From Melioribacteraceae bacterium (GTDB taxonomy: Bacteria; Bacteroidota; Ignavibacteria; Ignavibacteriales; Melioribacteraceae), in the NCBI GenBank assembly GCA_023230485.1, contig JALNXG010000002.1, positions 62,001-126,000 on the forward strand: a DNA stretch of 64,000 nt, given 5' to 3'. The translations under genes were made by a program, and so were the position numbers. The stretch's first letter is position 1. The number at the start of each line of letters is the position of its first letter. Positions 46,256-57,000 of this stretch are shown here, piece after piece. Under the pieces are notes generated by a model. It did no database searches and was not told the origin of the DNA. It saw only the letters and a list, made by a program, of their open reading frames with translations.

Positions 46256-49200
46256 TTAATCATTCCTTATTATATTTGCAGGGTCAATTACTTTACCACT
46301 ATAACTATTTGTTTTATCGGAAATAGAACCACCTTGAATATTATCACTTCTTTTGTATAATTCATTTATTTTAGTAGCAATTAATCTTTCATAATCTTTA
46401 TCTTCTTCCTTTTTATCTCCTATTCTAAAAGATTCTGTACCAACCTCTAGTTCTATTGTATATGAATTTGAAAAATTATATTCTATTTTTACGATACATG
46501 CCTTTGTGTTATCTGGAAAAGACACATAACCAAAGCCATTTTCATAATCAAATATTGTTCCTCTTATGCTTATAGTACCATTAATCTGAATATCATTTCT
46601 TCTTTCTAGTTCCATAACTGCTCTATCCATAAGTTTTATTCTATCATCTTTATGAATCCATCTTGGAGTTTTACCATATGTATCAGAACGCAATACTTTA
46701 TTAACAGTGGTAGTAGTATTACCAGCCGCAGCATCTATTGCATCTTTTTCGTTTTTTCTTATCCCTTCAATAATATGTACAGTACCTTCTGAAAAATAAT
46801 AATTTGCTGCTTTTAATTTAGTAAATAGCCCTTTAATACCCCAATGGTCATCACTATAACTATTAGGTACTACTAAATCATATCCAGAAGATGTTGGAAC
46901 TACCCACTTTTTCATATCCCATGGATGTATTTGCCATCTAGCTGAGTCAAAAGACATTCCTTTTATTATAGGTCTTCCTGAAAATTCACCTGCTTCAGCA
47001 TATGAAGATGTTACATCAAGAACATATCTATTATCTTCTATTTTTGAAAAAGCATAATATCTACCATATTCTTCTGGACCATCTAATTCTACTTTTCTTG
47101 TTATTTCATCTTTTGTAGAACTTAATGAAGAATAAAATTTATCTCTATAAAAATAACAATTAATCCAAGCCTTGGATGGTCTCCAAAATGATGTTGACTT
47201 TAATTCTATTCCCCCTATTGTACCCTGTTCTCTATATAGAGTAGAATTACTGTCATTCTTATCTTTCTCCATATAATATTCTTTATAATCATTAGTTGGA
47301 GTTATTTTTATGTTTTTAATTGGTTTCCTACAAGCTACGAATACTCTGTCTTTAAATATTACATTGCCCCTCTTTGTATCAATACTACAAGCGTTATTAA
47401 TAGTTATTTGAGTATGGAATAGCGTATCAATTTTTAAATTATTAGCTCCTGTAAAAATATCCTTTTTATTACCAGTAAGACTTTTTGTATTATAAAGAGG
47501 ATGATATGGCATTTGACTATACGTTTCTGTTGTTCTTTTTATAGCAGGATAGTTTGTATTTGTTTCTATTTGAATTTTTGGTCCATAACTATATGCTGTA
47601 TCATTAGCCACTTCACTCCATGTTCTATCAGATTCTGAAGATACTGTAACTTCTTTTAATTTAACTTCATTTGGTCCTACATCAACTAAGGAATTTAATA
47701 TATTAGTTATTTTAAACCATGGTTCCATTCCTACACCCCTGCATACGGGACATGTATTTATCCATGGTGAAGGATGTTTTCTGGGTATCATTGTTCCATC
47801 TGGTATTATTCTATCTCCAGAAGAAGCATAAAAATCATAATTAAAAGGAGTTAATGTTCCAGATATTTCTAACAACTCTCCTTTATCAGATATTGTCTTA
47901 CCAAATACATCCTCGGTTTTAACTATATTTGGTTCTACAGCACCAGAACCTCCACAAAATCTGCATGAAGCATGATATGGTATCCAAGCTTCATATGTAA
48001 ATCCACTAACCCTATCAAAATCATTTTGACTTACAGCACTAGTAAAAGACCTAGATGTTGTAAACATTTTATCATTTACTGTAAAACCTTGATTTTCATA
48101 TGTTTTACCATCAATTTTATCTTCATTAGCTATTGTATAATCTTCTAAAGTAGAAACATGACCATATTTATCAAATGTTACTGCCTTTGTTTTTTTTATT
48201 TCATATTTATATGGTTCATACCCTGTTTGTGGGTTCCAGGCTGGATAAAGTGGACATCCTACAATTTGATATATATCTTCTGAAACGTTTGTCATAATAT
48301 CTTTATCAATAGTATAAAGACCTTTAAAATAAGGATAACCATCCCAGTTTCTGTCTGGTAAATAATATTTTGAATTATCATTTCTTGTAAAATTATATAA
48401 AGTATAACCATTCTTTATATAAAAATGACCACTATACCATTCTATTGGTGATGAATACATTCTAAAAATATTAGCAAGATTGCTTGTCTTTTTTACTGTA
48501 TTATCAGAAATAACATTTATAACACCATCTTCTGCATAATCAATCATTCCATTTGAAGCATACGATAATATTCTTTCATTTCCACTATATAATGCGTTTA
48601 TTGATATTCTTGTAAATACTATTTTGTCTCTATAGTGGTCATAAATCATTCTATAAGAACCAGCAGAAGATATAGTTTTATATATAGCTTCAAGGATTGT
48701 ATCATTGTCAAATCTTAATGAGTTTGGTATAAAATCTTTCAATTCATTTAATCCATTAAAATCAAAATCTTCAAAATCAAAATATGTAACATGTTGAGTA
48801 TTTGTAATTAATCCACTTTCTGAGTTTTTAGATGTTTCTAATATATCTTCTATTATTTTTTCTACAGTCCATTTTTCGCTAAGATATGGTTTAAGATTAG
48901 CTTGTACGTTTTTTTCTGAATAATTTGGGAATGTTGAAGCTAAATATACTTCATTATAATTTTTCTTTATTATATGTTCAGATAATCTTCCTTTCATATC
49001 ATTACAATTATATACTAACTGTATTCCTTCTTTACCTTTGTGGATTGACATATCTATAATATATCCTTTAAATAAAATATGATAATCACTATCTTCTATT
49101 ACAACATCACCATCTTTTACACTAGTTATAAATATTGCAATTTCATCTCCAATAGCAGGTATTAAATCTTTATATGTATCATTTATATCTTTTATACTTT

Positions 49201-49432
49201 CATAATTATTATAATATTCTGTTATTTCTGGACTATTTAATCCTATAGTACATTCACCAGGAGATGCATCTGAGGTATGAATAACTCTACTGATAGACAT
49301 AGGTAATAATTTACCATTTGAAGGAGCTAAACTAGTTGGCGACATTTGTTGAAAACTATTAGGACTAAAATGAACTATTTTTATATCAAAATATTTTAAA
49401 ATAGATTTTACGTTTGAAGAGTCTTTTATCAT
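46256..49432 (-). CDS. Tail hub-like protein with a DnaJ-type zinc motif
   Basis: A 1,058-aa protein. The first ~250 residues resemble tail hub proteins of the gp27/late-control D type (SRVIHTSDASPGECTIGL, GDEIAIFITS, LFKGYIIDMSIHKGKEG), and the position two genes after the tape measure fits. C490/C493 (CRFCGGSG) and C561/C564 (CPVCRGVG) form a CxxCxGxG pair separated by a ~67-residue insert. The rest is beta-rich and perhaps includes host-contact parts. It overlaps the preceding gene by 4 bp. Confidence 0.68.
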   Translation of the reverse strand: MIKDSSNVKSILKYFDIKIVHFSPNSFQQMSPTSLAPSNGKLLPMSISRVIHTSDASPGECTIGLNSPEITEYYNNYESIKDINDTYKDLIPAIGDEIAIFITSVKDGDVVIEDSDYHILFKGYIIDMSIHKGKEGIQLVYNCNDMKGRLSEHIIKKNYNEVYLASTFPNYSEKNVQANLKPYLSEKWTVEKIIEDILETSKNSESGLITNTQHVTYFDFEDFDFNGLNELKDFIPNSLRFDNDTILEAIYKTISSAGSYRMIYDHYRDKIVFTRISINALYSGNERILSYASNGMIDYAEDGVINVISDNTVKKTSNLANIFRMYSSPIEWYSGHFYIKNGYTLYNFTRNDNSKYYLPDRNWDGYPYFKGLYTIDKDIMTNVSEDIYQIVGCPLYPAWNPQTGYEPYKYEIKKTKAVTFDKYGHVSTLEDYTIANEDKIDGKTYENQGFTVNDKMFTTSRSFTSAVSQNDFDRVSGFTYEAWIPYHASCRFCGGSGAVEPNIVKTEDVFGKTISDKGELLEISGTLTPFNYDFYASSGDRIIPDGTMIPRKHPSPWINTCPVCRGVGMEPWFKITNILNSLVDVGPNEVKLKEVTVSSESDRTWSEVANDTAYSYGPKIQIETNTNYPAIKRTTETYSQMPYHPLYNTKSLTGNKKDIFTGANNLKIDTLFHTQITINNACSIDTKRGNVIFKDRVFVACRKPIKNIKITPTNDYKEYYMEKDKNDSNSTLYREQGTIGGIELKSTSFWRPSKAWINCYFYRDKFYSSLSSTKDEITRKVELDGPEEYGRYYAFSKIEDNRYVLDVTSSYAEAGEFSGRPIIKGMSFDSARWQIHPWDMKKWVVPTSSGYDLVVPNSYSDDHWGIKGLFTKLKAANYYFSEGTVHIIEGIRKNEKDAIDAAAGNTTTTVNKVLRSDTYGKTPRWIHKDDRIKLMDRAVMELERRNDIQINGTISIRGTIFDYENGFGYVSFPDNTKACIVKIEYNFSNSYTIELEVGTESFRIGDKKEEDKDYERLIATKINELYKRSDNIQGGSISDKTNSYSGKVIDPANIIRND

Positions 49433-50280
49433 TCTTTTCCCTCAATATTTACCGAAATTCCTGTTCCCGATTTAACTGCTGAAAAGTCTGAACTATCAAC
49501 AAATAAATCACTTATAACCCTGACAAAATTTCCATTTGAAATAATTTTATCAATACTTACCATTCCACTCATTAATGAATTTGCTAATCCTAATGCTGAA
49601 TCATGAAAAATACATCCACTTGGAATAATTCCTGACAAATCTCCAGACACTTTATATTTTCTAGGTTCCCAACCTGCAAAATAAATCTCTCCGCTATTTG
49701 CATTAAAATATTTTTCTGTAGATATTCTTGGTCTTCTTGCTACAATATCAATTACAGCGTCATTTATTATATACCCACTAACTGATATTTTACACGCAGG
49801 TTTCTGTATTTCTTTTAAAACAGCAGTATATGAGATTTGTGTAGGCCACTGAGTGTCTGATATATTTAAACTAAAAGGTCTCATATATATATTATAATTA
49901 TCTTTATCTCTAAATATATCTGGAAGTTTTATACATCTTAAATCGCTTACAGTTCCATATTCTAATATTGAAGATGGTGCTAATTGTTTTGACGCATTTA
50001 TAAATAAATCTCTTAATGTATCATACTTGTTTTTCATTGCATTAAATCTTGATTCATCTTGAGCACTATTTGGTGTAACTATTGAATTTAATTCTGCATT
50101 TACAGTAAAAGTTCCATTTATAGTTACCGTAGTTGGACTGTCATATGAATATTGACTTTCTTCGTATTCAAATGAAATATCTTGTTTTATAATAATAAAA
50201 CCCCAAAGAGCATCATAAGCTTCCATTACTGGGAAACTTGTAGGATTATAATTTTCTGGTATTTTACTAAAATCAATCAT
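49429..50280 (-). CDS. Tail protein downstream of distal tail protein
   Basis: A 283-aa beta-rich protein with no catalytic motif. It begins 2 bp after the Dit-like gene ends and overlaps the hub-like gene by 4 bp. Gene order (tape measure, Dit-like, this gene, hub) suggests a tail-tip adaptor. N-terminal strands (FIIIKQDISFEYEE) and a C-terminal domain (GSIYFAGWEP-like region) are visible; no family is recognised. Confidence 0.58.
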   Translation of the reverse strand: MIDFSKIPENYNPTSFPVMEAYDALWGFIIIKQDISFEYEESQYSYDSPTTVTINGTFTVNAELNSIVTPNSAQDESRFNAMKNKYDTLRDLFINASKQLAPSSILEYGTVSDLRCIKLPDIFRDKDNYNIYMRPFSLNISDTQWPTQISYTAVLKEIQKPACKISVSGYIINDAVIDIVARRPRISTEKYFNANSGEIYFAGWEPRKYKVSGDLSGIIPSGCIFHDSALGLANSLMSGMVSIDKIISNGNFVRVISDLFVDSSDFSAVKSGTGISVNIEGKE

Positions 50281-50282
50281 TT

Positions 50283-51020
50283 TTATACCTCTATATTTTG
50301 CGGTGGAGCAATAAAATTAATACTTACAGTTACACTTCTCTTTTCTACTCTCCAACTTAAATTTGAATCAGTAATCATTATTTTTTGTACATTTAAATTA
50401 GATTCTGACTCAGGAATAAAAGACTTTAACTCTCCAATTCTTGGTAATCCGTTTACCCCCTGTTGTTCTACAACATTAAAAAGAGCATCTGGGATAAAAT
50501 CATCTTCTAAAATTATAACCCCATTAAATGAAACCTTAATAAAATCATGACCAAGTTTCTGTCTAAAATATCCATCATATAGATGAATAGTTTTTTCTGA
50601 AAGAGATATTGTTGATGGTTTTAATGATATTTTTGGTTCATATACTAAAAAAGAAGATGTTCCATCAGTTAATGTTGCTATATTTTTATTTGTACCGTCT
50701 TCAGTTTCGTCTGTAAATGACATTGTTACAATCCCCCATGGAACCCAAATTCCACCCTCAAATGATATATTTGATATTCTCATATTTGAATATGTTTTAT
50801 TTGGAAGAACAAGCGTTCCTCTAAACCCCTTAGAAGAAGGATTACCTATTATACCGAAAAAATCAGTTTCACTTTTTTGTACATTACCTGTAACAGATAT
50901 TTCAATATTAGACCTAGTACCACTTCCACCATTCCATACAAGAGAATGATTTAATGAATAATTTATTCTTGTTAAACCTATAGTTCCAAGATTATTTGTA
51001 AAAGACATATTTGATAACAT
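50283..51020 (-). CDS. Probable distal tail (Dit-like) protein
   Basis: A 245-aa, beta-rich protein directly after the tape measure gene (11 bp). The place, size and strand pattern (GFRGTLVLPNKTYSN, FEGGIWVPWGIVTMSF, SWRVEKRSVTVSINF) fit a Dit-like tail-tip ring protein, which joins the tail tube to the tip. AGGAA precedes ATG 51020. The call rests mainly on position. Confidence 0.52.
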   Translation of the reverse strand: MLSNMSFTNNLGTIGLTRINYSLNHSLVWNGGSGTRSNIEISVTGNVQKSETDFFGIIGNPSSKGFRGTLVLPNKTYSNMRISNISFEGGIWVPWGIVTMSFTDETEDGTNKNIATLTDGTSSFLVYEPKISLKPSTISLSEKTIHLYDGYFRQKLGHDFIKVSFNGVIILEDDFIPDALFNVVEQQGVNGLPRIGELKSFIPESESNLNVQKIMITDSNLSWRVEKRSVTVSINFIAPPQNIEV

Positions 51021-51031
51021 TTTCCTATTCC

Positions 51032-54000
51032 TTATTTATTCATATTATATTTGGCACTATCTACCTTTACTCCTGCCATTGCATTTCCAGCTCCTTGTTC
51101 TATTATCTTAGAAATTTGGGGCATTAACATTTCAACTATTAATTTAGCCAATGGACTTCCAAATGATTCAGTAAATGCATCTTGCAATCCAGATGCATCA
51201 ACACTTACAGAACCTGAAACTTCACTTTTTGTATTAGTTGAACTATTCTGTTCTTTGAACTTGTCAGCAGACTCTTTCATTGATTCTTCTTCTGTATCAA
51301 ACTTATTTCTATTATAATCGTAAGAGTACATTTTTGTATTACCGTACATTTTCTCATGACTCCCATCTGAAAAACCTGGGTCAATATCCCTATATTCTTC
51401 TTTTCCATTTATAATAGCATCTATTAATTCATCTCTTGATTGTTCCTTAGAGGTATATTTTGTTATTGCTTTTTCTTTTATTTTCTTATCATAAGCTTTT
51501 TCATCCCATCTTTTTTCTACAACTGATAGCTCATCTTGACCAAACATATTTTTTTCATAAACTAATTCTTCTCCAAGATATATTCCAGATGGTCTTTTTT
51601 TAGAATGTTTATTTTCTTTTTTATCTTTTACTTTATCTTTTACTAATTCTTTATTAGACATTATTCTTAAATAATCTGTATTTTTATACTTATTGTCACT
51701 ATTAATAGATGGTGTTAATTTATCATTATTGTTTTTTTCATCAACTTTATATTTTATTTTTTGTAATTCAGTCAATTTTGTTTTATTGTCTATACCAGAT
51801 TTAAAAGATTCAGGAGTTAATTCTTTAACTTTATCTTCATCATCTTTCATCTTTCTGTGTTTTTCCATTAATTTAGAATATTCTTCACTAGTTACCTTTC
51901 TAGATAACTCAGATGGATTATTATATGACTCTTCTGATGGCTCAGTTCCATCATCAATTATTGAATTAAAATAATCTCTATATGATTTTTTGCTGGTACT
52001 TGCATCTTTTTCAAGTCCTGCTTTTTTATCATTAAACTTTTTATCTAATTGATTGTTGTATTCAGAATTAACATTTTTATCTGAAAGAAGTGTTTCAATT
52101 TGTTTATTATCATTTTCTATTCCGGTTCTTTTTGCCAAATCAATAGCTTTTTTAATTGCAAAATTTGCTTTATTAGGTGCTATTTCATCTTTTTTCTCAT
52201 CACTCCATAAATGAGATATTGCAGCTATTGGAGAAATTACTCGAAGTGCTAGTGAAGCCTTATTGTTTTTAGATTCATATTCTCTTTTTAAAGATTCACG
52301 TTTTGCTTCAAGTATTCTTTCACGAAAAATTCTAAATATATTACTTCTTTCCTCAAGTGTTTTCCCTTTTCCTTTATACATTGATGATTCTTGCAATATT
52401 GAAGCTTGGGTATCTTGAGGCAATTCTTCTGTTGCTCCCATGGATTTAGCTAAATCCATTACCTTGGCAATAGAATTTTTATCTATTTCTCTTTCTCTTC
52501 TCTTGTTTTCTCCATCATAATGAATTAAAGAATCTCTTTTAGATGGGTCATTTGTAGTATTTTTATGGGTTTTAACCATATTATAGATATTGTTTTGTTC
52601 TTCTTTCTTTTCTATTTGATTGGCTTTTGAACCAAGTCTTTTTGAAACATAACCACCAGTTAAATATTTATCTGCTTGAGATATTGCCGTCGCAGACCTA
52701 TCTAAAATTTCTGATACAATTCCACCACCCTTTAGCATACCTGATTTATTAATATATCTTGATATTCCATTATTTCTGGAATTATATTCCCAATCTGTAA
52801 GTCCTACTGATTTTTTATAATTCTCATTTTCTTTTTGTGAAAAACCATCAATGTCATGTTTTTTACTACGAAAATATCCTTCAGAACCAAGCATATCTTG
52901 GGTTGCATTGATTCCACCACTCATAATAGCCATTGAAGGGTCTAATCCAAGAAACGCCAAATGAGAAGCCATCCCAACTGCATCTCCAATATCTTCTCTT
53001 CCTGTGATTCTTTCAGCTGCATATGATGTTAATGGAGCAGTCATAGATAAACCCATTCCAATAAGAGAACCCTTTGGATTCATAGCTCCTATTTTATTTA
53101 TCCCTCTTGCAAGCTTCATTGGTGATTTCATCCATGATGGACTTTTCTCAATAGCCTTAGAAATATATGGAGTAGCTAATTTAGTAATACCTGTTTTGTC
53201 CCCTGCATATGAAGCAAGTTTTCCGCCCCATCCTCTAATTTTACTATTAAATGCTAAAAGTGGTAATGATTCAACTGCTGTATCACCCAAAGCCATTGGT
53301 ATATCTTTGTAATTATTAGTTTTAGCAAAATTGTTATATGCACTGCTTCCTGCGTACATTATAGAAGCTGCTGCTGTAGCAATTGAAGATTTAGGAGATT
53401 TAGAAAGAGCCTCATACAAGAAAGAACCAGAAACGGCAGATTTGCCAATTCCGCTAATTATAGATTTACTATCTCCTTTTTTGAAATCCTCAGCAGCATC
53501 CTTTCCATAATAATAAGCTGCCATTCCTGAAATGAACGAACTACCTGTTTTTTGGAAATTATCTCCAAACGATGGCTTAACTGCTGGTTCAAATGGAATT
53601 CCTTTGTTAGACATTCTTTCTCTTGCTATTCTACGAGAACGTTCTCCTGAAGTTTCAACCCTTACAGGTTCTTCAATTTTTTCTTTAGGTTTACGTCTAT
53701 TTCTTATTTTTCTTGATTCTTCATCAAGTTTTCTTTTACGTGACACTGGTGTTGGTGGCTCTTGTCTTATTTCAATTTCATCTGCATAATCTTTTAATGT
53801 TTTACTAACTTTAGGAAGTTTTTCACCTATTAATTCACCACCTTCTTTAAAAGTAAAGTTTTCCCCAATAATTTTTGCTAGTGGACCATATCCATTTTTA
53901 CCACCCATAATATCTGAAATAGTTTTTATTCTTGCATGTGGACTATTACCAGAAGATTCTAAGGCGTAATCAATTGATTTATATATGTTTTTATGTAATT

Positions 54001-57000
54001 TACCTGAACCTGATTTAGAAACAGGAGTGAAGTATGAATCAAGATTTATTCTACCCTTACTATATTTATTATCTAAAGCATGTGCTGCTGCTGAAGTAGA
54101 TAATTCATCAACTACCGTATCTCCTATATATCTAAATTTTTTATTATTTCTATTTGATAAATAATCCATTATACTATGATTTACTTCATGATTAGCATAT
54201 CTAACAGATTCTTTTGAAGATAGTCCTCTTCTTATATTTATTTCTTTTGTCAATGAATTAAAAGTACCATTAGCATCTTCTTGCATATTTTTTTGTAATT
54301 TAATTTCTGGAATATGTCCAAAAACTGATTCTGCAACACTAGATGTTCTTTCCCCTATTTTCCCTTTATACATATCGTTTGGAGTAAAGAATTTTTTGAT
54401 TGATTTACCAATATTAGCAAATGTTTGTTTAGGCATTACAGCTAAAGGAATACCTAATGTAGCTAATCCTAATGCATTACTTCTTGAAGAATTTGAATTA
54501 TTTTCTACACGTTCAGATGTAGGAGCTACTCTACTTATAACATTATAATTTATTTCTCTTGATTCAGCAGGAGTTATTACATCAGCACTTGTATTTCCTT
54601 TTTTTGATTCTTTCCATATTTTTTGTGCTTTTATAACCCCACTAAGATATGGGTTATTTAATGAATTAGCAGAACTAATAGCATTTTTTGCTCCACTGTC
54701 TAAATTTTTACCAGTTTCTGATTCTTTACCAACTTTAGAAACTAATCTTTCTGCGATATTAGCTAAATGTAATAATATATTAGAAAGTTTTGATTGTGAT
54801 TCTACAAGCTTTGAACTCTCTTCTTGACGAACCATTTTATCCATTAAAGAACCAATTAATGAATGGTCTTTTGCATATTCTTTCATTCCTGTATCAGAAA
54901 AAATTTCTTGTAAACTTATACCTGATTCTTTTTGTGACTCTATGAAACTTGCTATTGCTTGTTCTTGAGGAGAAGCTAATAACCAGTTTTTCATATATCC
55001 TGGGTCTCCACTCTTTCCAATTTCTTTTTCAGTATCTCCAAATTCTTTCATCAAAGAGAAAAATTCTTGGCTCATTCCACCCTTACCATAAAATGAATTT
55101 TCTTCAAGAGCATTAGTTATTCTTTTTGACAATTCAAACGCATCAGAAAGTCCACCTTTAGATAATTCTACTTGTGAACTTAATGTTCTTTCTGAACCCA
55201 TCATTTTATTTACAAAAAATTCAGTAGCAAGTTTTCTTTGAGTTTGCTCTCTTTGAGCTCTCATGTCTCCAACTTTATTATTTATCTCTTTTGTATTATT
55301 TAAAATTGGAGATAGCGCATCTGAAAAACTCTTACTGTTTATTTCTGCTTGCCTTAACATTATTTTTTCTAAAGGTGTTATATCTTCACCCTTAGCTTTT
55401 ATTCCTGCTATTTTATCATCTTCTATTTTCTTTGCTGCTTCTAGATTCTTTATTTGAGCTAAATTTATTAATAAATTATTTTCCTCCGAACCTGTATATC
55501 CACCAAGCAAATTACCCTTGGACGCTTCTCTTATAGCTTTTGATTTTGAATTTCTTATAATAAGACTTGTATTTTCATCTACTGGATTAATTTTAGCAGT
55601 GTTTTCTTCTAACATATTTAATAAATCAATATATGCTTTTTGTCTAGACTTAGATTCATTAATAGATTTTTCTTGACTAACTATTATGTCAGATAGACTT
55701 TTTCTTTCAGTTTCACTAGTTAATTTATTGTCACGCTTAAATTTATTGTTATCAACTTCAACCTGGTCTGATTCTATAGCTTTAGAAAAGTCACTTATTG
55801 CTTTTTCTTTTATTTTCTTTACAGAAGAGAAAATATTTTTAGTTATTTCTGCACTTTTTGTAATTACTTCAGAATCAACCATTGCAGCATCAGATTCTGT
55901 ATAATCACCAGTTTTTAATAATATCTCTCTTTTTCTTTTTTCTTTATAAAATCCTAAAGATTCTCTTGTGCTAGTTTGTACACCAGCTGTTTTTGAAACA
56001 AGGTCTATAATTTTCTTTTCATTTTCTTTTTCTGAGTCTGAAATACCGCTAGATTTTGAATATCTTTCCTTACCTATATTTGTAAATTTAGTTAATTCTT
56101 TTCTTAGTTTTTCTGGGTCATCTCCATATTTAGAGATAAGATGCTCTACGCTTACTCCAGTACCCTTAAATAAATCATTAAGTTCTTTCTTCATTAATTC
56201 GGCAGAAGTAAGATTTTCTGGTGATTCTTCACCAAGACTTGATAATTCAGCAGCTGACATTTTCTTTCTTGATTCTTGATTAACAAGAGTATTCACCATC
56301 TTTATTGCTTTAATATCAAATCCACTTTTGAATTTTGACATATAAATAGAATTTTCCATTAACCCTGCAATACCAGAATTTTCATTATTAGATATTTCAG
56401 CTAATCTTGAATTTATTTCTGCAAAATAATCTCTATTTGATTCTTCATTTGAAAGCTTCTTATAATCTTTAATATCAAAAGTAGATGTATCACCCATCAA
56501 TTTACTATAATTTGAACCAAAATCATTAAAAGATGCAAATCTACTGTCAAGTTCACTGTCAGAGTCTTTTGGTGTCAAGATTGACATCTTTTGGAAGTCT
56601 AATGGTTTAAATATTTTTCTTTCTAAACGTGTATAGTCATTAATTATTTCTTGGAATGAAGACTTGGCAGTTGTTGCAAATTGCTTTACTGATGTCATTG
56701 GCAAGTCAAACATTTCATCGCTTATTTCAGTTGTTGATAAAATAAATTCTTTTTTATCATCGTAAATACCGCCAAATTGTTTTTTAATTTCTTCTTTGGC
56801 TCTCTTTAGAACTTGAGTTTTGTTTAACCCTCTTTCTGTATCAAACCCTATAGTTTTTTGTTGATTAGTATAAACATCTTGAACAACAATTTTAAATTTC
56901 TTTACGTTGTCTCCAACTTTTTGATACCCATCATTAAGCAATAAAAACATCTTATTTGTGTCTTTAGCCATTTGAAGTGCATCTTTATGTGGATTTAAAC

